Shown: piece by piece, positions 15,873-21,563 of the stretch
How positions within the stretch are numbered: the first letter of the stretch is position 1
How the letters are laid out: each line of letters opens with the position of its first letter
Origin: CAYUQT01 sp964596165
Lineage (GTDB): Bacteria > Planctomycetota > Phycisphaerae > UBA1845 > JAFGLZ01
Direction of reading: 5' to 3'
Assembly (NCBI GenBank): GCA_964596165.1
Contig: CAZQTW010000089.1
Location: 1-21,563, forward strand
DNA length: 21,563 nt
Notes under the pieces: model-generated
Told to the model about the DNA's origin: nothing
Databases searched by the model: none
What the model saw: only the letters and a program-made list of their open reading frames with translations
Position numbers and translations under genes: made by a program

Positions 15873-16414
15873 GACACAGCCCCTTATCCCAAGATCCTTC
15901 ATACTACCAATGATCCGCTGCCGGTACAACTAGTCTTCCGCGCGGTAACGACGTGTGCATTGGCGGATCCTTGGCGGCGCAGACTTGTTCACCGGTCGCT
16001 CTCGATCACCGCGGGGGGCGCTTGCCCCACGGTTTGGGGCCAAGGCTCGCCGATGAGGAACTCTGCAAGTCTCTAAAAGGAAAGTGCTTAAGGTAATCAC
16101 CGGTCGGCCGTCATCTATCCTGTCCTGGCGGGAAGGTCTTCTTGTGTCCGATCTCGACGCCTCGCCCTGCGGCACCAGCAGGATTCACAAACGGTTCGAG
16201 TTTACACCCGTTCGCACGATTCTCCCATCCCAGGAGCTTCAAGCCGTGGCCGAACAAACCGGATGTGGGCCCAAGCCGAATGGTCCGCTTGTCCCGAATG
16301 TCGTCGTTCGGCCGGCGACACCCGCCTTGTCTCGTGCCGTGTTGCCTCATATCTTATTCGGTGTCGCAAACCCGAAGGCATGCGCAAGAGGACCCTCGAG
16401 CGGCTCGACGACCC
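15873..16414. other. Divergent intergenic region between rpmE and the YfhO-like gene
   Basis: 542 bases. Beyond the rpmE promoter candidate I see no gene. The frame of the YfhO-like protein stays open back to 16142, but the extra 91 codons are rich in Pro, Ser, Arg and Cys, contain no ribosome site, and do not resemble a membrane-protein N-terminus. No clear plus-strand promoter was found. Confidence 0.5.
15901..15929 (-). promoter_or_regulatory. Candidate promoter of rpmE-prfA
   Basis: On the minus strand, TTGTAC (15924-15929) and TAGTAT (15901-15906) are separated by exactly 17 bases, with the -10 box 29 bases before the rpmE start. Position is ideal for a short leader carrying the AAGGGG ribosome site; sequence match to sigma-70 consensus is moderate. 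Confidence 0.45.
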
Positions 16415-18703
16415 GTGAACACCCTTGAACACAGCGAATGGCCTCGTCAAAGGGCCGCCGGCCTGATCGCAGGGGTATTGTTGCTTCTGCCGGCGGTCAT
16501 GCTCGCGCCTGCGTGGCGGCTGTGGGGGCTGTCCGCACTGGAAGACGGGCTCCTCTACTATTTCCCCCAGCGGGCGTGGTTCGCACAGATCGTTCGCGGC
16601 GGCGAGTGGCCCCTGTGGCAGCACGGGACCTACGGCGGGTTTCCGGTCTTCGCCGACCCGCAGACGGCGATGTACTATCCTTTCACCTGGCTGTTCCTGA
16701 TTCTTCCATCCCCGTGGGCGTATTCGCTGTCGATCTCGCTGCATCACTCGCTGGCCGGCTGGCTCATGTATCGTCTGTGTCGGGGGATGGGTCGAACGAG
16801 GCAGGCTGCCGTCCTGGCGGGCATCCTCTGGATGCTCTGCGGCTTCATGTTGGCCCACCGCGAACACCTCACGATGCATCACGCGGCGGCCTGGGCCCCG
16901 GGCGTCCTATGGGCCTGGGAACGGTGGGCGAGGACCGGCCGTCCGCTCCACTGGGCTGTCGGTGTCATTCTCGTCGTTTTGCAGATCCTGGCCGGACACG
17001 TGCAGATTCCACTGATGACCGCGCCGGTCGCGCTGGCGCTGGTAATCGCCGCCGCGCCGCGCCGCCGAAGGATGTGGTTGTGGTGCGTCGCGGGGTTCGT
17101 CGTGGCCGGCGTGATCTGCGCGGTGCAGATCCTTCCCGCCCTGCAACTGATGGCCAACAGCGCCGATCGGCGCGATTACAACGCCACGATCTGGAACTCG
17201 CTGGCATGGCGATCGCTGATCCTCTTCGTCTTCCCCATGTTGTTCGGCCAGCGGACGCCGAACTTCTACTCCGTGCCGTGGTTTGGTCCGTCGCATCAAT
17301 GCGAACAGACGGGGTACGTCACCATTCTCGGTTTGGCGCTGGCAGCCGGGGGGGCGATCATGTTGTGGCGTCAGGACCGCCGCATGCGGACGTGGGTCGC
17401 CATCGCCGGTGTCGCGATGGTGCTCGCCCTCGGTCGAAACGCGTACCTCTATCTCGTCCTCATGCTCATTCCGCTGTTTGACGTCTTGCACACGCCGGCC
17501 AGGTGGCTGTTGGTGGTCGACCTGGGGCTGATCGTTCTGGCCGCGGCGGGCGCGGACGCATTGATCAGGCGAATGGGCTCAGAGGACCTCTTCGAGCGGG
17601 TCTGGCGACGCTGGGTCCCCGAGGGTACATCGTGTCTTGCTTTGGTCTGCATGGGACTCTACGGGTGCATCTGGTATTTCACAACCGGCCCGACCACCCG
17701 CTTCGGAGACCCGGCCGTAACGCTGCCGTTCCTCTTGGTGGTTGTCACGGGTCTGGTGATCGTGCGTCTGAGTCGGTCCGCCGGGCGTATCGGGTACGTC
17801 GTGTTGGTGGTGTTGTCGATCGTCGACCTGGCCACCGTGGCGCCGTTTCTGGATGTCTCCACGCGCGGCGTTGAAGCGATTACGCGTTCGTCGGCGGCCG
17901 AGACCCTTCTGGAGGCCGACTACCGTCCTGAACGGGGTCGGGTGTGGACGTTGCCGGGTGATCCCTATGTTCGGCCACGCGACTGCTTGATGCCGGCAAC
18001 GAATCTGCTGGACGACATACCGACGTTCAACGGCTACGGGCCTCTGCTTCCCCAGGAGCATCGCGAACTGATGCGGTTTGAACCGTGGGGTGTTTCGGAT
18101 GAAGCAGCCGGGTGGTTGGCTCGCCCTGAGGTGCTGGCGCGCCTCGGTGTCGGTTACGTCGTGCTTCGCGATCCGAACATACCGCTCGAAGCGCTCGGCA
18201 ACGGCTGGGAACCTGTCCGCGAGCCGAGAGCGAACATCGAAGTTTACCGCAATCGAGTGCCCGCCCATCCGTGGTACGTAACCGATCGGTACGTAGCCCT
18301 CCAAACCGAAAGCGAGTTGTTCGCGGCGCTTCGATCGCAGCGGGGAGAGGCAACCCCGACGTGCATCCTTCGGGGTGGCGGCCCAATGCCCGAGTGCAAG
18401 GGAACGGCGAGGATCCTCAGTCAGTCGATTCGCACGAATCAGGCCGAATTCCTTGTCGAGTCCGGCGGACACACGCTGCTGGTGTGGCTCAACCGGTGGT
18501 ACCCGGGCTGGCGCGCGACAATCGATGGCCGGCCTGTCGACATCCATCGGGCGGACGGCATGGGTCAAGCCGTGTTCATACCGCCGGGTGAGCATCGGGT
18601 TGTCTTCGCGTTCCTGCCGAAGATCCTGACCAGCTCAGCTCTTCTCTCGCTGCTTGGTCTGGTTCTGTTGCCGGTATTGGCCCGATTCTGCGTTTCACGA
18701 TAA
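16415..18703 (+). CDS. YfhO-like multi-spanning membrane protein (GT-C-type glycosyltransferase fold)
   Basis: 762 residues from a GTG at 16415. The start is uncertain: no close ribosome site precedes it, but the protein-like composition begins here. A first helix GLIAGVLLLLPAVMLAPAW (about 16-34) is followed by the acidic loop signature DGLLYYFPQRAWFAQ and PLWQHGTYGGFPVFADPQTA, as in YfhO and related GT-C enzymes, where loop acids bind the lipid-linked sugar or metal. At least ten hydrophobic segments follow up to about residue 500. The C-terminal exported part ends in WYPGWRATIDGRPVDIHRAD and IPPGEHRVVFAFLP, a typical YfhO ending. In Firmicutes YfhO glycosylates lipoteichoic acid; in this kind of organism the acceptor is unknown. 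It is followed by htrA after 164 bases. Confidence 0.85.
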   Translation: MNTLEHSEWPRQRAAGLIAGVLLLLPAVMLAPAWRLWGLSALEDGLLYYFPQRAWFAQIVRGGEWPLWQHGTYGGFPVFADPQTAMYYPFTWLFLILPSPWAYSLSISLHHSLAGWLMYRLCRGMGRTRQAAVLAGILWMLCGFMLAHREHLTMHHAAAWAPGVLWAWERWARTGRPLHWAVGVILVVLQILAGHVQIPLMTAPVALALVIAAAPRRRRMWLWCVAGFVVAGVICAVQILPALQLMANSADRRDYNATIWNSLAWRSLILFVFPMLFGQRTPNFYSVPWFGPSHQCEQTGYVTILGLALAAGGAIMLWRQDRRMRTWVAIAGVAMVLALGRNAYLYLVLMLIPLFDVLHTPARWLLVVDLGLIVLAAAGADALIRRMGSEDLFERVWRRWVPEGTSCLALVCMGLYGCIWYFTTGPTTRFGDPAVTLPFLLVVVTGLVIVRLSRSAGRIGYVVLVVLSIVDLATVAPFLDVSTRGVEAITRSSAAETLLEADYRPERGRVWTLPGDPYVRPRDCLMPATNLLDDIPTFNGYGPLLPQEHRELMRFEPWGVSDEAAGWLARPEVLARLGVGYVVLRDPNIPLEALGNGWEPVREPRANIEVYRNRVPAHPWYVTDRYVALQTESELFAALRSQRGEATPTCILRGGGPMPECKGTARILSQSIRTNQAEFLVESGGHTLLVWLNRWYPGWRATIDGRPVDIHRADGMGQAVFIPPGEHRVVFAFLPKILTSSALLSLLGLVLLPVLARFCVSR

Positions 18704-18710
18704 ATAAGGT

Positions 18711-18716
18711 TATAAT
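18711..18716 (+). promoter_or_regulatory. Possible -10 element upstream of htrA
   Basis: A perfect TATAAT lies eight bases after the YfhO-like stop, in AT-rich sequence, but no -35 box is found 15 to 19 bases upstream (CTGCGT at 17). If used, it would give htrA a leader of about 145 bases. The same spacer also has a run of seven T at 18751-18757 without a stem before it. Confidence 0.3.
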
Positions 18717-18822
18717 ACTTGTTGATTAAGGTGGGTGAAGGCGGCATGGCTTTTTTTGACGGGATGATCGAAAGGTTGCCGTCTTGTAAGGTGCGAGAGG
18801 ATCTAATAGACAGGTTGAGGTA

Positions 18823-18846
18823 TTGTCGATAAGGAGTTTTCGACAA
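18823..18846 (+). promoter_or_regulatory. Inverted repeat with AAGGAG loop in the htrA leader
   Basis: TTGTCGA (18823-18829) and TCGACAA (18840-18846) are perfect reverse complements around a 10-base spacer TAAGGAGTTT, which itself holds a Shine-Dalgarno-like AAGGAG. The true htrA ribosome site AAGGAGG (18852-18858) starts six bases after the repeat. Position suggests either an operator for a stress repressor or an RNA hairpin affecting htrA translation; it does not match CIRCE. Confidence 0.5.
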
Positions 18847-18867
18847 GCATTAAGGAGGCACACAGAT

Positions 18868-20448
18868 ATGTGTCAGACGAGGTACAAGCGGGTTGGCGTG
18901 TTGGGCGGGCTTGGGCTTCTTGCTGCCGTTGTTGCCCTGAGCGCTTACGTGGGTCTTGGCTCTAGAGACGTCCGTGCCCAGGAGCAGCCGACGATTGCCG
19001 GACCGACGGAGGAGGAGATCGCACGCGTTGAGGCGATCAGCAGCGTGTTCCGCAAGGTGGCTCAGAAGGTCACCCCCGCCGTCGTCCGGATTCGAGTTGA
19101 GGCTGGAACGGCGAAGTCGGATAAGGAAGACGCGGAAGACTCCAAGGATTCCAAGAAGCGGGACATCCCCGACGAACTCCGCAAGTTCTTTAGGGACCAC
19201 GGTCTGCCCGATATTCCGCGCCAGTGGCGGATGCCGGACTTCAGGCAGCGCCTCGGCATGGGCAGCGGCGTAATCATCGATGCTCGGAACGGTTACGTTC
19301 TCACGAACAACCATGTCGTCGACGACGCCGATCCCAAGGAAGTCACGGTCACGACGGCCGATCAGCGACGGTTCAAGGCCGAGTGGATCCGCACCGACGA
19401 GATGAGTGACGTCGCCGTGATCAAGTTGAAGAACCCTGAGCGATTGTCAGAGCTGAAGCTTGGCGACAGCGACAAGGTTCAGGTCGGCGATTGGGTCATT
19501 GCCGTCGGCAGCCCGTTCGGAGAAAGCCTGAGCAAGACGGTGACCTTCGGCATCATCTCGGCAAAGGGCCGCGATATGCTCGGCCTGGCCATCGACTACC
19601 AGAACTTCCTTCAAACGGACGCCGCGATCAATCCCGGAAACAGCGGCGGACCGCTGGTGAATATGCGTGGGGAGATCATCGGACTCAACACGGCGATCGC
19701 CTCGGGCACCGCACAGTATGCCGGCGTGGGCTTCGCCTTGCCGTCGAACATGGCCAAGTGGGTCATGACCCAGCTCATTGAGCACAGCAAGGTTGTTCGA
19801 GGCTACCTGGGCGTGCAGATTCAGAACCTCGAGGACCAGCCCGGCCTGGCCAAGAGCTTCGGACTCAAGTCGGATAAGGGTGTCGTGATTACCGATGTCA
19901 TGGGCTCCCCGGCCAAGGCGGCGGGTCTGAAGGCCGGCGACGTCATCACCGGGATTGACGGCAAGGAGGTCGCCACGACGACGGAACTGTCGGGTCGGGT
20001 GGCGATGCTCCGCCCGGGCACGAAAGCGAAGTTCCAGGTTTGGCGCGAGGGCAAGCCGAAGGACATTGAGGTTACTGTCGGCCAGCAGCCCAAGGATTTC
20101 CGTCCCCGTGGTGGTCCGCTGCCGCGCGACGGTGAATCGGGGGATGAGGTGGCGGGCAAGATCGACAGCCTGGGGATAACGGTGGTCCCGCTGGATGAAA
20201 CCAACGGCAAGAAGTACGATTGGAAGGGCACCGAGGGCGGCCTTCTCGTAACGGAGGTTGACCCCGGGGGTGTGGCCGGCCGTGACATTTCCGTGGGCGA
20301 TCTGATCCTCCAGGTTCATGACAAGCCCGTCAAGTCGGTCGAGGAATTCCGCAAGCTGACCGGCAAGGAAGCCCTCGCGGAAGGTATTCGCATTACCGTC
20401 AAGAGCAGACGGGCAGGAGTACATTTCCTCTATCTGCAAAGCAAGTAG
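18868..20448 (+). CDS. htrA: Periplasmic serine protease of the DegP/HtrA family
   Basis: 526 residues from the ATG at 18868, nine bases after AAGGAGG. An N-terminal hydrophobic segment VGVLGGLGLLAAVVALSAYV (9-28) is a signal peptide or membrane anchor. After a charged linker (about 80-105) and a flexible LA-like loop FFRDHGLPDIP, the trypsin-like domain carries the triad His149 (LTNNHVVD), Asp181 (SDVAVIKL) and Ser259 (GNSGGPLV). Two PDZ domains follow: about 312-410 (GYLGVQIQN, DVMGSPAKAAGLKAGDVI) and about 432-526 (GGLLVTEVDPGGVAGRDISV). This layout equals DegP/DegQ, a protease and chaperone that clears misfolded envelope proteins. It sits after the YfhO-like gene on the same strand and is followed by a strong hairpin, so it may be its own transcript. 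All key residues are intact. Confidence 0.96.
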   Translation: MCQTRYKRVGVLGGLGLLAAVVALSAYVGLGSRDVRAQEQPTIAGPTEEEIARVEAISSVFRKVAQKVTPAVVRIRVEAGTAKSDKEDAEDSKDSKKRDIPDELRKFFRDHGLPDIPRQWRMPDFRQRLGMGSGVIIDARNGYVLTNNHVVDDADPKEVTVTTADQRRFKAEWIRTDEMSDVAVIKLKNPERLSELKLGDSDKVQVGDWVIAVGSPFGESLSKTVTFGIISAKGRDMLGLAIDYQNFLQTDAAINPGNSGGPLVNMRGEIIGLNTAIASGTAQYAGVGFALPSNMAKWVMTQLIEHSKVVRGYLGVQIQNLEDQPGLAKSFGLKSDKGVVITDVMGSPAKAAGLKAGDVITGIDGKEVATTTELSGRVAMLRPGTKAKFQVWREGKPKDIEVTVGQQPKDFRPRGGPLPRDGESGDEVAGKIDSLGITVVPLDETNGKKYDWKGTEGGLLVTEVDPGGVAGRDISVGDLILQVHDKPVKSVEEFRKLTGKEALAEGIRITVKSRRAGVHFLYLQSK

Positions 20449-20485
20449 CAAGGAATCCTTCGAAATCGAAGCGCGCTTTCTCGAA

Positions 20486-20522
20486 CGAGCCCATGGTCAA
20501 GCGACCATGGGCTCGCCTGTTT
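20486..20522 (+). terminator. Strong hairpin terminator after htrA
   Basis: A perfect 13-bp stem, CGAGCCCATGGTC (20486-20498) with GACCATGGGCTCG (20503-20515), is closed by a 4-base loop AAGC. It lies 37 bases after the htrA stop. Only three U follow (CCTGTTT), so termination may be partial or the hairpin may protect the mRNA end. Confidence 0.65.
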
Positions 20523-20842
20523 CCGGTCGATCGCGGAAGACAATGGGAACCCGTTCCGACCACGCGCTTGGGGGCCCTTTCCGTCGAACGGAACGCGTCG
20601 GTTATCGCCGTGGCCACATGATCTTGCGCGACACCATCGCTCCGCGAGACAACGCCTTTCTGCCTGATCATGTCCGTTGTTCTGATCCCTGGGTTCGCCG
20701 ACCCGGACAAGCCGTCGCAATTCCGGGAATCTTTGACTCTGTATTAAAGCTGTCGCTAACCCCAACGCCTGTGGAGGTGTCTGATATACCGGGCCGATGG
20801 AACAAGCTACGCGCGGTAGCATCCTCAGGTCCACGGGCCGCG

Positions 20843-20858
20843 TAGAGGCTCACCTCTA
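20843..20858 (+). promoter_or_regulatory. Small leader hairpin before the acidic lipoprotein gene
   Basis: TAGAGG (20843-20848) and CCTCTA (20853-20858) pair perfectly around CTCA, 20 bases before the start codon and just ahead of the ribosome site GGGGAG. It may modulate translation, but is short enough to be chance. Confidence 0.3.
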
Positions 20859-20877
20859 ACGATGGGGAGAGCGGGTC

Positions 20878-21315
20878 ATGTTCTCGAAGTCACACGCAAG
20901 GCGTTCCCGAATTCAAGGTACGATCGGGTTTCTTTCTCTCGCGCTCATTATTCTGGGATTGATCCTTCTCTATGGATGCGGCACACAGGAGTCCTTCGTG
21001 CCCTTCTGGGGGGGCGGCGGTTGGGGCTATGAGGAAGGTTGGGACGAATATTACTACGAAGACGTCGGCTACTGGGAGGACGGCTACTACGTCGACTATG
21101 ACGGGGGCGGGGCCTACTACGACGATGGCTACTGGGACGAAGAGTACTACGGCGACTGGGAAGACGACTGGTCCGACGACTCCTACGATGACTGGGAAGC
21201 CGATTGGGAAGATGACTGGGACGATGATTACTACGATGATTGGGACGATGATTACTACGACGACTGGTTCGACGACTACGCCGATGACTATGAAGGCGAC
21301 TGGGAAGACGACTAG
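20878..21315 (+). CDS. Putative lipoprotein made of Asp/Tyr/Trp/Glu repeats; possibly cut short by a stop
   Basis: 145 residues from the ATG at 20878, with GGAG eight bases upstream. A basic start (MFSKSHARRSRIQG) and a hydrophobic helix IGFLSLALIILGLILLYGC (16-34) end in a lipobox LLYGC, so Cys34 is probably lipidated and the protein anchored in a membrane facing the periplasm or surface. After a short Gly-rich link (FWGGGGWGYEE) the remaining 95 residues are almost only Asp, Tyr, Trp, Glu and Gly, in units such as WDDDYYDD and DWEDDW. The net charge is very negative and the aromatic content extreme. I know no family with this make-up; cation binding, adhesion or a flexible spacer are guesses. 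The TAG at 21313 takes the place of a Trp codon in the repeat, and the pattern goes on for one more unit (see findings). Confidence 0.75.
   Translation: MFSKSHARRSRIQGTIGFLSLALIILGLILLYGCGTQESFVPFWGGGGWGYEEGWDEYYYEDVGYWEDGYYVDYDGGGAYYDDGYWDEEYYGDWEDDWSDDSYDDWEADWEDDWDDDYYDDWDDDYYDDWFDDYADDYEGDWEDD
21217..21264 (+). repeat. Tandem 24-base repeat coding for WDDDYYDD
   Basis: Two adjacent 24-base copies (21217-21240 and 21241-21264) differ at only two third-codon positions and encode the same eight residues. A third, diverged copy at 21313-21336 begins with TAG AGC instead of TGG GAC. Looser versions of the unit fill the region from about 21040. This suggests recent expansion by slippage or unequal exchange. 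Confidence 0.85.
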
Positions 21316-21540
21316 AGCGATGATTACTACGATGACGTAAGCGTCCCGGCGGATTTCAACCTCGATGGAGCCGCGACGGCACATCTTCAGTGGTACGCAG
21401 GTCTCAATAGCGGCTTAGGGATCGGTGTGACCCGTACTATTGGGGAACCCGGTGGGGAGCGAAACGAGGCCAATCCCGCGGCTGGCCGCCGCCTTCCATT
21501 ACAAGGTGCGCGATCGGGTCGTCATCCTCAGCGAGTTTAG
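21316..21540 (+). pseudogene. In-frame continuation of the acidic repeat gene beyond its TAG
   Basis: After the TAG the same frame stays open for 75 codons to a TAG at 21538. It begins with SDDYYDDV, a clear further repeat unit, then changes to a mixed composition (VPADFNLDGAATAHLQWYAG). This could be the real C-terminal part of a longer protein, separated by a point mutation or sequencing error, or decayed sequence. From about 21452 the +1 frame reads more protein-like, so a frameshift is possible as well. Confidence 0.4.
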
Positions 21541-21563
21541 CGATTCGCCCCGTCCACTCGCTG

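Larger units (their letters stand above)
20449..20877. other. Gap between htrA and the acidic lipoprotein gene
   Basis: 429 bases. They contain the htrA terminator and, near the right end, a small hairpin. Open frames on both strands (for example 20507-20845, plus) are Arg/Pro-rich and lack ribosome sites. A TTGACT at 20733-20738 could be a -35 box for the next gene, but the -10 region (CTAACC) is poor. Confidence 0.5.

Noticed and set aside
16142..16414. N-terminal extension of the YfhO-like frame
   Set aside because: The 91 extra codons have Pro/Ser/Arg/Cys-rich composition and no ribosome site; the membrane protein begins more plausibly at 16415.
20972..21340. Thr/Met-rich open frame overlapping the acidic lipoprotein
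   Set aside because: It is the +1 reading of the Asp/Tyr/Trp repeat (GAC/GAT read as ACG/ATG), with no ribosome site.

Overview
The window looks like chromosomal DNA of a GC-rich Gram-negative bacterium, most likely a planctomycete or relative from a metagenome-type assembly. This placement is an inference from three things: high GC with GTG starts, a GspE-to-GspK type II secretion cluster that ends in PilM/PilN/PilO-type proteins instead of classical GspL/GspM, and a mix of YfhO-like, HtrA and pectate-lyase-fold proteins. No rRNA, tRNA, CRISPR array, transposase or phage gene was seen.

Positions 1-9248 (minus strand) hold a tightly packed assembly-platform and pseudopilin operon, read right to left: gspF, gspG, gspH, gspI, gspJ, gspK, a PilM-PilN fusion, and a PilO/GspM-like gene. 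The last gene runs off the window edge into an 80-base GC-only stretch that looks artefactual. gspE, the ATPase gene (9650-11347, minus), lies upstream, cut off from gspF by 400 bases that contain a good rho-independent terminator. Together these encode a cytoplasmic motor, an inner-membrane platform and a full set of major and minor pseudopilins. The secretin, GspC and prepilin peptidase are not in view. GspI and GspJ carry large low-complexity C-terminal extensions that are unusual for their families.

Positions 11754-13737 hold two divergent genes: a 106-residue single-pass membrane protein (minus) and an exported beta-helix protein of the pectate lyase 3 type (plus). Then come about 660 bases without a convincing gene. 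After that, rpmE (ribosomal protein L31) and prfA (release factor 1) form a minus-strand housekeeping pair with a plausible promoter.

Positions 16415-21563 (plus) hold a large YfhO-like multi-spanning membrane protein, a DegP/HtrA-type periplasmic protease with two PDZ domains (preceded by a perfect 7-base inverted repeat and followed by a 13-bp-stem hairpin), and a small putative lipoprotein made almost wholly of Asp, Tyr, Trp and Glu. That last gene stops at a TAG sitting exactly where the repeat unit has a Trp codon, and a further repeat unit continues in frame after it. This is the most curious feature of the window.
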